Shown: positions 7,954 to 16,784, counted from the first letter of the stretch. The stretch is 64,000 nt of DNA from 2-12-FULL-35-15 sp036386835 (GCA_036386835.1 DASVUX010000011.1:372001-436000), one strand, 5' to 3'. Translations and numbers: made by a program. The notes: generated from the letters alone by a model not told the origin.

Positions 7954-9261
7954 ATGGGTTTAAAATTACTCCACTTTTCAGATATTCATTTTATTAAAAA
8001 TGCAAAATTTGACTTAGATGAAGATTTAAGAAACGAAATTGAAAGAGACTTACAAAGTCTCCTACATCAATTCGTTAAAATTGACGCAATCTTAGTTGGC
8101 GGTGACGTAGCATATTCCGCTGCTACAGAGGAATACGAAAACGCATATAATTGGCTCAAATCAGTATGTAAGATTGTTGATTGCTCAGTGGAAAATGTTT
8201 TAACTATTCCGGGAAATCATGATGTAGAGCGTGGGAAAATTTGTCCAATGGTCGAATCTGTGCATGCCGACTTTAAACGATTACGTAGCAGAGCTGATAT
8301 TGATCACAAACTTGGTCAGTTTTTAACTAGGGGTGCATCTGCAGGTTTATTAAAGCCTTTTGACAATTATGAAGCTTTCGCCCAGCGTTACGGAGCAGTA
8401 CCTGAAAGAGAAAGTCCACTTTATTGGGAAAAAGATTTTCAGCTAAATGGTGCAAAACTGCGAATCCGCGGAATTAACTCTGCATTTGTTTCAAATAAAG
8501 GAGATCACGAGCATACCTCAAAACTGATGACAGGAACTCATCAAACAAAATTGAAGCGGGAAGATGGAGTGATTTACTGTGTATTGTGCCATCATCCTCC
8601 TGAGTGGCTTTACGATGGAGAAGAAACGGAAAAAGACTTTTTGACGCGGGCGAAATTGCATTTGTATGGACACAAACATAAAATCAAAGTATTACAACAA
8701 GGTAAGTCGTTAAAGTTGGCAGCCGGTGCAATGCACCCCGAAAGGCAAGAACAAGATTGGGAGCCTCGTTATAATATATTGGATCTTGAAATCGTGTTTA
8801 ATAATTCTAAGCCCTTCCTTCAAGTTAAATTATGGAAAAGAGTGTGGAGTGCTGATAAAACCAAATTTGTACCGGATTTCGAGGAAGATGGCAGCGAGTT
8901 TTGTTCTTTTCAATTAGCGTTGGAAGATGGTGAACTAGAAAAGGCCGCTCACGGTGAGATCAAAAGTATTCCTAAAAATGATGATGAGGTTCAAATGAAA
9001 GAAGTAGAATTGATAGATCCATCTGCCCCAAGTCCACGTAGGAAGTTATTATACATGTTTGCAAGTTTGCCCTATCATAAAAAATTACGGGTTGCGGTAA
9101 ATTTGGAATTGATTCGCGATGAAGATTCGGACAAGAATGAAGTGCAAAAAACCCAAGCGTATTTTAGTAGGGCAGAGGAGTATGGGTTGCTACATGAATT
9201 ATGGAATCAAGTCATGATAGAGAATGATGACGAAGACGATCAAATACCTAATCCTTTTTAA
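7954..9261 (+). CDS. Calcineurin-like metallophosphoesterase, candidate effector
   Basis: A 435-residue binuclear-metal phosphoesterase. All motifs are present: DIH at 10-12, GGD at 49-51, GNHD at 87-90, HH at 213-214 and GHKH at 239-242. It could hydrolyse a phosphodiester in nucleic acid, cyclic nucleotide or other signal; the substrate is unknown. After the catalytic domain (to ~270) a beta-rich stretch leads to a C-terminal helical region (about 345-420, PRRKLLYMFASLPYHKKLR...) ending in an acidic tail. This region resembles adaptor domains that link effectors to GTPase conflict systems (uncertain). The ATG at 7954 matches the family start. It is the first gene of the operon, 9 bp before the helical protein. 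Confidence 0.85.
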   Translation: MGLKLLHFSDIHFIKNAKFDLDEDLRNEIERDLQSLLHQFVKIDAILVGGDVAYSAATEEYENAYNWLKSVCKIVDCSVENVLTIPGNHDVERGKICPMVESVHADFKRLRSRADIDHKLGQFLTRGASAGLLKPFDNYEAFAQRYGAVPERESPLYWEKDFQLNGAKLRIRGINSAFVSNKGDHEHTSKLMTGTHQTKLKREDGVIYCVLCHHPPEWLYDGEETEKDFLTRAKLHLYGHKHKIKVLQQGKSLKLAAGAMHPERQEQDWEPRYNILDLEIVFNNSKPFLQVKLWKRVWSADKTKFVPDFEEDGSEFCSFQLALEDGELEKAAHGEIKSIPKNDDEVQMKEVELIDPSAPSPRRKLLYMFASLPYHKKLRVAVNLELIRDEDSDKNEVQKTQAYFSRAEEYGLLHELWNQVMIENDDEDDQIPNPF

Positions 9262-9270
9262 ACTATAATT

Positions 9271-10317
9271 ATGATAGCAAAACTTCCAGAATGGTATAGA
9301 GTTCTTTCTATTGCGAATATCAATGAGGAAATGTTGGAAAAACGCAGCAAAACAATTGGTAAAGCGTTAAAAAAGAAAGACGCTCTTTTTTTTATTAATT
9401 GTATAAAATTGTTTTTGAATAAAACTGCTAATATTCCTGAGTTTTCTTCAGAGCTTACTACTGTTTTTCTTGACGATCCATTATTCCCGCAATCAAATAA
9501 TGCTTTAGAATTGAGGGTGCTTGCTGGCGCACTGTTAGCTGAGTACATCGAGACATCTAAGGCGGACGATAAAGATCGGATAGCACTTTTACTCAAGGCA
9601 GGCCAATTTAAACTGGACCCTTCAGGACAAATTAATATTGAAATATTTCAAATTAATGAACATTTTTTGCGCAATGAATCAATTGCGCAACGGACTTTTG
9701 AAGATGATGTGGAACTACCTGAATTAGGAGTCGAAATTACTCTTGCGGATGCCAGTGTAGCTTCCATAAAAGCGGAACTTGAAAAGATTAATCAAGATTT
9801 ATCCCTTGCAAGCGATGCGCTCAATGATGTGTTAAATTTCGCTAAGGAAAACATATCAATTCTCAAAGAAGAATCAAATATTCACTGGTGGTTGTTTAGA
9901 GAATACAGTAATTTGCTAAAATCCCCATACAGCGATATTAGTAATAAGATTGCGCCCTTTCTTGCCGGCAAGGAGTTGAGTGACTTGACTACTATCTTAC
10001 CGGGAATAATTAATGCTGATGAATTTCTTAAGAAGATGCTCTTTAATGTTAAAGATTCAAAAGAAGAGGTAACTATAAAAGAGGCTGTTAACTCGTTAGG
10101 AGCTGAAGTTCAAAACCTGTTTAAAATGGACGATTCTATTGTTTATAAAGAGCTCTGCCCATTACACTTAGCGTGTACTTTAGCCCTTCAAGTAGGTGAC
10201 AATGATGGTTGGACAGGAATGTTTGAAAAGGCAACAGGGTTTAAAGCTACTGTAAAAAGCAACGTCCTCGAATTAGCTTTGCAGAGTTATTACGAAAGTC
10301 TATTGTTAAAGAATTAA
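9271..10317 (+). CDS. All-helical protein, probable GASH (GTPase-associated system helical)
   Basis: A 348-residue soluble protein that appears entirely alpha-helical. An N-terminal block contains the repeat-like ALELRVLAGALLAEYIE (around 75-95), a middle coiled region runs about 160-200, and the C-terminal half contains PLHLACTLALQVGD. No enzymatic motif is seen. Its position directly before two DO-type GTPases and a GAP1 protein is what I recall for the Pfam family GASH; the assignment rests mainly on this context. It probably scaffolds or senses within the complex. The ATG at 9271 follows the phosphoesterase stop by 9 bp. Confidence 0.6.
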   Translation: MIAKLPEWYRVLSIANINEEMLEKRSKTIGKALKKKDALFFINCIKLFLNKTANIPEFSSELTTVFLDDPLFPQSNNALELRVLAGALLAEYIETSKADDKDRIALLLKAGQFKLDPSGQINIEIFQINEHFLRNESIAQRTFEDDVELPELGVEITLADASVASIKAELEKINQDLSLASDALNDVLNFAKENISILKEESNIHWWLFREYSNLLKSPYSDISNKIAPFLAGKELSDLTTILPGIINADEFLKKMLFNVKDSKEEVTIKEAVNSLGAEVQNLFKMDDSIVYKELCPLHLACTLALQVGDNDGWTGMFEKATGFKATVKSNVLELALQSYYESLLLKN

Positions 10318-10326
10318 TAGGTAAAG

Positions 10327-11358
10327 ATGAGTGAAATAGATTATACAAAATTCAAGTGCAAGCAACCAGATTGTCAGGTGGCCGTCACGGGTGTGTGTTT
10401 GGAGGGTATCTTTGACACTTGTACTCATAAGTACTTAGCCGATAACGCTTCCAATGATTCTCCGAAGGAAGACGCCGAAGAAGCTAAAAATGTTGATGCT
10501 AATTATAAAGGGACATATTCAGGGGAAGCCATGCGTGCAGAAGAGTGTCACTCAGTCGCGTCTGCTTCATTAACGAGATTGATAGTATTAGCGGGAAGTG
10601 TAGATGCGGGTAAAACGACTCTCCTCGCGAGTTTATTTCAATTATTTCAGGAAAGAAACGATTTTGCTGAGTATAAATTTGCGGGTTCTCAAACCCTAAT
10701 TGGTCTTGAGAAACGTTGCTTTAAGTCGAGACTAACTTCGGATCGAGAAAAGGCCACTACTGACAGAACAATTCTTCTTGATGATGATGAATTTATTCAT
10801 TTAAAAGTCAAAAAATTAAATGGTAATAAGGTTGATTTACTGTTCACAGATGTTTCTGGAGAGAAATTTAAAAATTTTGCGAATTCAAGCGAAGAGTGCA
10901 AGAAATTTGAATTAGCGAAAAGAGCGGATCATTTTGTTCTTTTTATCGACTCGGACTCTCTTTCAGATAAGGCCGCAAGACAAAATATTAAGACAAGTAG
11001 CTTAAATATTTTGCGTGGTTTAATCGAAACAGAAATGTTAAGACCAGAGACCTATATAGAAATAGTGTTTTCCCGCTGGGACCTTTTACTTGCAAAAGCG
11101 GACGTGCAATTACACAAAGAATTTGCGATTAAGGTTAAAGAAGAGATTTTACAGAAGTATGGAACTATTAACAAGCGTATTTCTTTTTATGAAATTGCCA
11201 GCAGGCCAAATTCAGAATTAGATTTTGGATATGGAATTGATAAGTTATTACCTGAATGGGCGGAAAAATCACCTCATATCCCTGAAAAAATTGTTTTTCA
11301 AGAAAAAGATTATTTAATCAATGAAAACTCGCGCGAAGCAATCAAGTATAAGTTCTGA
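10327..11358 (+). CDS. Divergent TRAFAC-type GTPase with N-terminal Cys cluster (DO-GTPase2-like)
   Basis: A 343-residue P-loop GTPase. Residues ~8-40 hold cysteines in CKQPDC, VCLEG and DTCTHKY, a likely small zinc-binding module. The G1 motif GSVDAGKT is at 90-97; a G3-like DVSGE and a G4-like SRWD replace the usual DxxG and NKxD. These variants match the double-GTPase families predicted in conflict systems. The gene starts 9 bp after the helical protein and overlaps the second GTPase by 38 bp. It is likely the nucleotide switch that licenses the effectors. The exact type, DO-GTPase 1 or 2, is from memory. Confidence 0.75.
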   Translation: MSEIDYTKFKCKQPDCQVAVTGVCLEGIFDTCTHKYLADNASNDSPKEDAEEAKNVDANYKGTYSGEAMRAEECHSVASASLTRLIVLAGSVDAGKTTLLASLFQLFQERNDFAEYKFAGSQTLIGLEKRCFKSRLTSDREKATTDRTILLDDDEFIHLKVKKLNGNKVDLLFTDVSGEKFKNFANSSEECKKFELAKRADHFVLFIDSDSLSDKAARQNIKTSSLNILRGLIETEMLRPETYIEIVFSRWDLLLAKADVQLHKEFAIKVKEEILQKYGTINKRISFYEIASRPNSELDFGYGIDKLLPEWAEKSPHIPEKIVFQEKDYLINENSREAIKYKF

Positions 11359-12217
11359 TGTAGCAGAAGCTAAAGATCACAACAATTGCGTTTTAATTGG
11401 ACTTCCTAAGTCCGGTAAATCTTCATTTGTAGCAGCTTTATGGCATGTCGTTGAAAGTCAGGAATTGGAGTCGTCTCTTGTTGTTACTTCTTTACCCCAA
11501 GATCGTACATATTTGCAAGATATAAGGAATAAATGGCTGTCTTGTTCTAAGTTAGAAAGGAACAAAGTTGATTCATTTAAAAATATTTCCTTAGTCATTG
11601 AGGACAAAAAAACTAAAGCGTCGGTAAACTTTAGCTTTCCAGATATTTCTGGTGAAATGTTCGATTTACAATTTGAGACAAGAAAAATTTCAAATGAATT
11701 AATTAAGCTTTTGGAGGGTGCTTCTGGCCTAATGCTTTTTATAAACCCAGATAAACTTAAAAGACCTTTATTAATTTCTGCATTTTCTGGACTTACAGGA
11801 GAAGAAGCTAAACCTGCAGCCAATCTGAAGTCGTGGGTGCATAAAGAGGCACCAACGCAAGTCGTGTTGGTTGATATTTTGCAAATGATTTACCCCGAAC
11901 TTAATAAAGAAGTTAAGATTGCTGTTATTGTTTCGGCTTGGGACACCATTTTAAATTCGATGGAGGCAGATTATAATTCTCTTAGTCCCAAGGGATGGAT
12001 TTTAAAAGAGATGCCTCTTCTTGAACAATACTTAGATTCGAATTCGGACCTCTTCAATGTAAAATATTATGGTGTTAGTGCGCAGGGAGGAGATTATACA
12101 TCTCAAACTGACGCTCTTCATGAAAAGTCGCTTCCTTCTGAAAGAATTATAGTACAAGAGGACGAGAACAGGAGTAATGATATCACTGCACCAATAAGAT
12201 GGTTAATTAATGAATAA
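11321..12217 (+). CDS. Second divergent GTPase (DO-GTPase1-like)
   Basis: A 298-residue P-loop GTPase, paralogous in motif pattern to the preceding one: G1 GLPKSGKS at 27-34, G3-like DISGE and G4-like SAWD. It lacks the N-terminal cysteine cluster. The long overlap (38 bp) with the upstream GTPase and an 8-bp ATGAATAA overlap with the GAP1 gene indicate one translationally coupled unit and a likely fixed stoichiometry. The two GTPases probably act as a pair. No membrane segments are seen. Confidence 0.75.
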   Translation: MKTRAKQSSISSDVAEAKDHNNCVLIGLPKSGKSSFVAALWHVVESQELESSLVVTSLPQDRTYLQDIRNKWLSCSKLERNKVDSFKNISLVIEDKKTKASVNFSFPDISGEMFDLQFETRKISNELIKLLEGASGLMLFINPDKLKRPLLISAFSGLTGEEAKPAANLKSWVHKEAPTQVVLVDILQMIYPELNKEVKIAVIVSAWDTILNSMEADYNSLSPKGWILKEMPLLEQYLDSNSDLFNVKYYGVSAQGGDYTSQTDALHEKSLPSERIIVQEDENRSNDITAPIRWLINE

Positions 12218-14225
12218 TATAAAAGGTAATAATCCTGTTGCACACCAAACTTTGCATGGCTATCTTGATGGGCACTCAATGATAGCATCTTCTTTTGATT
12301 TCCCACCTGACGCTAAAAGGTTGATGCTCACACTAAGTGATATGTCGGGGCATAGTATGATCTCTGGGTTTGAGGAATACTTAACAGGTTATCAAATAAA
12401 CGAGCTAAAAATGTACGCCATAGCTAAAACTTGGTATGCTCCGGAAATGGATCGTCCGGGGTGTGTATGGACGCATACAATTTTGTTGAGCTTTCCGGAT
12501 TTAATTAAGATAAAGAATAAATCTCAAATATTAAAGTTGTTTAAAAGACCTGGGAAAGATGTAGATTTAATCGAATATGACCAAGCACTTAACATTTCGT
12601 TATCCGAATCCAATCTCGATAAGTCTACAACTTCTCCAATGAATTCCACACCGCTTATACGTTCCACTATTTTAGGATTGTATAGTGAATCAAAAAAACC
12701 AGTTTATATTGTTGAATCCTCCCCTGAGAGAATCGAAGAAACTATATTAGATATGTGGCTTCAACAGTGGCCACGGTTGAGACGCAATTTTTCATTTTGT
12801 ACTGGCGCAATTAAACCTCGTACTTTGAATGGAAGTATAATGGATATACAAGTCATTCCCTCAAGAAAAGAATTGACACCAAAATTGGAGGAAAATGCGA
12901 TTATAATTTCTAGAAATGATGATATAACAAGTAGTCATCTAAATGACGAATGGGTCTCCGTTGCAACGCATGACTTGTTTCAGCCCGGGTCTTTAAGGGA
13001 TTTTTTTGTTAACTATGGTGCAGATTTGCCTGCGGAGCGAAGTGCGTTTAGAATACTAGCGGAATTATATGTCTATCTTTTTTCTTCTAATGATAAGCCG
13101 AGTATAAAAGAGATAGTCTCATACATTGGAGTCAAGTTTCCATTACCTGAAGAAGCACAAAGTATAAAGGCTATGGTCTTTGGTGAAAAGTTTTTTACAA
13201 AACAAGATCAGAGCTTGTATGAAGATCTATTGATTGAGCTTTGCACGACACCTTATTTCAACGCTTTTCAGCTTAGCAAAAAACCAATTATAGATAAGGC
13301 GTTAAAACTTTTTGAACTTGATTCTGACTATGCACTAAAGACTTTATTGTCGCTTATTAATCATGATATTAATCCGATCGGTGTAGAGTTGGTTACTTCT
13401 GGTTTTGGGTTCATTACTTCGGAGGAGAGTGCTATTTTCAATAAGGAATATAGAAAATTGCTTCTTGTTTTTCTTCAATTAGATCCAAGCTTAAGCTACA
13501 AGAAAAGTTTTTGGAATGTCGGGAGAGCTGAACAAAGAGAGTATCTCAGCATTTTATTTAGACTTGAAGAGGATACTTATGTGGACTGGCAGAAAATTAT
13601 TAGTGTTTTAATTGATGAAGAACTTGATCTCGATCCAGTACTTCAGCGCTTAGAAGGTGGTATAGAGTATGTGTTAAATCACTTGAATAATAGCGGGACG
13701 CAAGTTTCCTATACTCACCTTAATATTGTCAAATCACACCCTAAAGAGGTTCTATCGTGGTTAAAAAACAATTCCAACAATCTTCAGCCTCAGATTATCA
13801 ACCTTATAGTTAGGGGATTGAATCCTAACTCAAGAGAAGTTAGGCAGTTTGGGTGTAAGATGTGGGATCAAATATTAAAAAAGAATGAAACAACGGATAA
13901 TGCAACTATCAACTTGCGATTAAAAGCCTTTTGCGTTGCACTGGCATTTGATTGTTCTGATTCTGCTGCTTTTAATCTTCTTTCTAAGTCTATCGAAAGT
14001 GTTTATTGGGCTCTTTACAGAGAAGAACTTGATTATGATTCTTGGCGACATATCGAAGTGCACACAAAGCCATTAAAGGTATGGAAAGACTGGGATAAGT
14101 GTAAAAAGCTTCTGAATGCATTAGTAGAAAAGTTTAAGGAAACTCGATGGCCATTTAAAGATGTCGGTAAGATGTTTTCAGACAATAACATTATTGGTTA
14201 TTTGGCTCGTAAGTATAACGAGTGA
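12210..14225 (+). CDS. GAP1-type GTPase-associated protein
   Basis: A 671-residue protein. The N-terminal signature HQTLHGYLDGHSMIASS (about 11-27) and APEMDRPGCVWTHTILL (around 77-93) match the GAP1-N domain; WLQQWPRLRRNFSFCTGA near 185-205 fits the middle (GAP1-M) domain; the rest is a long helical region. GAP1 proteins always accompany DO-type GTPases in predicted conflict systems, and may regulate the GTPases or recognise the trigger. No catalytic motif is visible. It overlaps the upstream GTPase gene by 8 bp, and the peptidase follows within ~60 bp. The family call from the signature is strong; the function is inference. Confidence 0.8.
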   Translation: MNNIKGNNPVAHQTLHGYLDGHSMIASSFDFPPDAKRLMLTLSDMSGHSMISGFEEYLTGYQINELKMYAIAKTWYAPEMDRPGCVWTHTILLSFPDLIKIKNKSQILKLFKRPGKDVDLIEYDQALNISLSESNLDKSTTSPMNSTPLIRSTILGLYSESKKPVYIVESSPERIEETILDMWLQQWPRLRRNFSFCTGAIKPRTLNGSIMDIQVIPSRKELTPKLEENAIIISRNDDITSSHLNDEWVSVATHDLFQPGSLRDFFVNYGADLPAERSAFRILAELYVYLFSSNDKPSIKEIVSYIGVKFPLPEEAQSIKAMVFGEKFFTKQDQSLYEDLLIELCTTPYFNAFQLSKKPIIDKALKLFELDSDYALKTLLSLINHDINPIGVELVTSGFGFITSEESAIFNKEYRKLLLVFLQLDPSLSYKKSFWNVGRAEQREYLSILFRLEEDTYVDWQKIISVLIDEELDLDPVLQRLEGGIEYVLNHLNNSGTQVSYTHLNIVKSHPKEVLSWLKNNSNNLQPQIINLIVRGLNPNSREVRQFGCKMWDQILKKNETTDNATINLRLKAFCVALAFDCSDSAAFNLLSKSIESVYWALYREELDYDSWRHIEVHTKPLKVWKDWDKCKKLLNALVEKFKETRWPFKDVGKMFSDNNIIGYLARKYNE

Positions 14226-14286
14226 AGTATTGCATTTCAAATCCAAGTTGGCAGCAAAGAAAATATTGAAAATTGTAAAACAAGCA

Positions 14287-15108
14287 ATGGAGACAAAATT
14301 TAGTTACACAAAATCCCGCGATAGTAAGGGGTCAGGGTTTGAGGATATTGGTTATTCATTACAAGAAAACAATAGTAATATTAAATGGGAGAAGCTTAAT
14401 GAAGATCAGAAAGCATTAGCCGAGAAACTTAAAGATGATCCTTCCTACATACCAGCGTTTGGCGAGTTCAAGCTGTTGAAAGAAATGGCCGCGCTCACAG
14501 ATCATATGTGGGAACAGAATAAAAAAGTCTTTGTGTTTTTTATGGGTGGAACAAAAGAGGTTCATGAACGCACACTTGAAATAGCCAACACGTGGAATAA
14601 GTACTGTAACATATCTTTTGTAAGAACAGAAGATAGGAGTAAATCTCATCTAAGAATTTCTTACCAGGAAGATGGTTGTTGGTCTTATCTTGGCAACATT
14701 GCTTTGGGAGTTAGTAAATCTGAGGCTACTATGAACTTCGAACTAACTAATCTTTCGGTACATGATCGTGAATTTAGAAGAGTTGTTTTACACGAATTTG
14801 GACACGCATTGGGATTAATCCATGAACATCAAAGTCCTGGAATCCCTATGAAATGGAAGAAACCGTTCGTCTATCAATATTTCTTAGCGAACTACGGATG
14901 GGACAAATTTAAGGTTGACACGAATGTATTTGACGATTACGAAAAATTTAATGTTCGCCACGGTATAGTGGACACCAAATCTATTATGGCGTATTATGTG
15001 CCTAAAGAGTTTACGGAAAATGCGGTTGAATTTCCGTTAAATTATGAATTATCGAATGAAGATATCCGCTTTATTGGTGAGTTGTACCCAAAGTTGTTAT
15101 TAAGTTAA
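14287..15108 (+). CDS. Metzincin-type zinc metallopeptidase, second candidate effector
   Basis: A 273-residue cytosolic-looking protease. The zinc signature HEFGHALGLIH (169-179) with HEHQSP after it, and the Met-turn SIMAYY downstream, place it with astacin/matrixin-like metzincins. The N-terminal ~75 residues are a separate charged helical region that could be an inhibitory or docking segment. There is no signal peptide, which is unusual for metzincins and suggests an intracellular target. The start is uncertain: ATG 14287, TTG 14248, or an ATG at 14161 inside the GAP1 gene. It is the last gene of the conflict operon. Confidence 0.8.
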   Translation: METKFSYTKSRDSKGSGFEDIGYSLQENNSNIKWEKLNEDQKALAEKLKDDPSYIPAFGEFKLLKEMAALTDHMWEQNKKVFVFFMGGTKEVHERTLEIANTWNKYCNISFVRTEDRSKSHLRISYQEDGCWSYLGNIALGVSKSEATMNFELTNLSVHDREFRRVVLHEFGHALGLIHEHQSPGIPMKWKKPFVYQYFLANYGWDKFKVDTNVFDDYEKFNVRHGIVDTKSIMAYYVPKEFTENAVEFPLNYELSNEDIRFIGELYPKLLLS

Positions 15109-15175
15109 TCATGTCCGTAGGATGTTACATAGTGGGTATTGCGTTTAATAGAGTCTCCAAGTCTTATCGAGATAA

Positions 15176-15400
15176 TTAATAATTCATTATTACAGCTTTG
15201 GTAATATTAAGCCCCCTTGCCAATGCTTCTATGGTAGTAAGCGTTGGATTAACTTCCCCTCTTTCAATCATCCCTATCATGTTTTTAGAAAGGCCGGCCG
15301 AGTCGGTCAAATCCTCTTGACTAAGCCCCTTCTCGAGTCTAAGTTTGCGTAGATGTGCGCCAAAAGCATTTATAACCTTTTTGTCTCTGTTATTAATCAC
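15176..15400 (-). CDS. XRE-family transcriptional regulator
   Basis: A small Cro/C1-type repressor, 74 residues from the GTG at 15400 (86 if the GTG at 15436 is used). The helix-turn-helix is GLSQEDLTDSAGLSKNMIGMIERG with the following TLTTIEALARGL. It is read convergently towards the conflict operon and divergently from the secreted-protein gene at 15611. A perfect palindrome at 15435-15450 lies 35 bp upstream of the 15400 start, which favours autoregulation. It may silence element cargo. Confidence 0.75.
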   Translation of the reverse strand: MINNRDKKVINAFGAHLRKLRLEKGLSQEDLTDSAGLSKNMIGMIERGEVNPTLTTIEALARGLNITKAVIMNY

Positions 15401-15434
15401 CCTACAAAAGTCACCCTTGATAGAATGATTAACC

Positions 15435-15450
15435 ACCCAATGTATTGGGT
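15435..15450. promoter_or_regulatory. Palindrome, candidate operator of the XRE regulator
   Basis: ACCCAAT-GT-ATTGGGT, a perfect 7-bp inverted repeat with a 2-bp centre, stands immediately upstream of the XRE gene, in the region shared with the divergent gene. The size and symmetry fit a dimeric Cro-like repressor. Binding is inferred. Confidence 0.5.
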
Positions 15451-15610
15451 ATTTGAATTTTGTTTCTTATCATTGCTTTAGTAAAATGACTGAGTGTCAC
15501 ACACCAAAAGTCTATTCATCATGAATCAATTTGACAAGATGATATAGTCTGAATCAAGACGGAATAAGACTTGAAATGTGTATGCTCATATAAACTAAAA
15601 AGCAGCAATT

Positions 15611-16381
15611 ATGAAAATCAAGCAACTACTAACGATCATTCCACTGTTCCTTGCAGTAACAATGCACTCTCAAGAAAATTCACAAGAAAATCAGGAGAGA
15701 TTAACACGGGCTAAGTGCAAGGTTAAAACTGTAACAACCATGCATACCGACTATAAGGACTATGGTAAAGGCCCCAAAGCTGGCACACCATACCTCACAA
15801 GCAAAAGCACGTGTAACAAAGCGGGCTTTTTCACGGTTTCAAAAACATTCACTAAAACCGGAGTTATAGAAAGTTGGAATGGTTATGAATATGAAAAGGA
15901 TGCTAATCCTAAGATGATGATTGTTTATAACGGAGATGGGACAGTAAATGTTAGGGCAGAAATTAGGAATGGATACGATAGCTTGGGGAGGCATATAAGC
16001 ACCAGCACCTTTGTAAGTGACACCATTTTTTTGGGAAAAACCCTTTATAGCTATGATGACAAAGGATACTTGGTGAAAGCAAACACATACGAAGCCTTGG
16101 CACATGACCGAAGTCAAATGAGATTGACTTATTCCGAACGATACAAGTACGATGATAAAGGGCGTATTTCTGAGCTTACTTCGCATTCCGAGGGATCAAG
16201 TAATGATTTTACCACCACATTTAAATATGGGGCAGACGGAAGAGTCGCTGAAAAAAAGGATAACTATAGCGCAGTTTATAAATATGGTGCCAATGGGTTA
16301 TGCAGCTCCATCACCCATTATAAGGGAAATGATGAGATTGCCTATGTAGTAAATTATACCTATGAATTTTATGCGAAATGA
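15611..16381 (+). CDS. Secreted protein with YD-like repeats
   Basis: A 256-residue protein with a cleavable signal peptide (lysine start, hydrophobic core, about 20 residues ending near HSQ). The mature part has several strands of the pattern YxYDxxGxxxxxx, for example YSYDDKGYLVKA, YKYDDKGRISEL and FKYGADGRVAEK, resembling RHS/YD repeats but without a toxin tail in this chain. The next gene overlaps it by 20 bp. It could be a surface or periplasmic protein of the element. The family is not recognised beyond the repeats. Confidence 0.65.
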   Translation: MKIKQLLTIIPLFLAVTMHSQENSQENQERLTRAKCKVKTVTTMHTDYKDYGKGPKAGTPYLTSKSTCNKAGFFTVSKTFTKTGVIESWNGYEYEKDANPKMMIVYNGDGTVNVRAEIRNGYDSLGRHISTSTFVSDTIFLGKTLYSYDDKGYLVKANTYEALAHDRSQMRLTYSERYKYDDKGRISELTSHSEGSSNDFTTTFKYGADGRVAEKKDNYSAVYKYGANGLCSSITHYKGNDEIAYVVNYTYEFYAK

Positions 16382-16784
16382 GGACAAAAGACACGCATTA
16401 TTAAACAAGTTCATTGGAGATCATCCTTTGCTTTTTGCTTTATCTCCACTTATTGAGATTGACGAAATAGAAAGTAGTTACAGCAGTGACAGGGCTGAAA
16501 CATTAGATTATGACCCACCCTTATTGGAAATTAAAGTTAAACATCCTTTCATATTTGATAACAGGCTTATCCCGGAAGAATACCAAGGGATCATAGTAAT
16601 GAACATGACCATAGGCAAACTTCCGAAAGAATTTCCAGAACCATCAGAAGAAATCTTGTTGACAGAATTTTACCACGTTAGCCGATATCGCAAGTTTATA
16701 AAACGCTGTTTGCCCGTTATCCGAAAAACTTTGAGAAAGCCTGAGATGTCTGAAGAGGAAGCATTAGAAGCATTAATGTGGTAG
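16362..16784 (+). CDS. Hypothetical protein overlapping the YD-like gene
   Basis: A 140-residue acidic soluble protein without signal peptide. Start ATG at 16362 or 16371; both overlap the end of the upstream secreted-protein gene, implying coupled translation. No motif is recognised. The C-terminal part is helical (MSEEEALEALMW). A small cytosolic partner behind a secreted YD-like protein recalls toxin/immunity pairs, but there is no toxin domain to support that. Confidence 0.55.
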   Translation: MNFMRNEDKRHALLNKFIGDHPLLFALSPLIEIDEIESSYSSDRAETLDYDPPLLEIKVKHPFIFDNRLIPEEYQGIIVMNMTIGKLPKEFPEPSEEILLTEFYHVSRYRKFIKRCLPVIRKTLRKPEMSEEEALEALMW

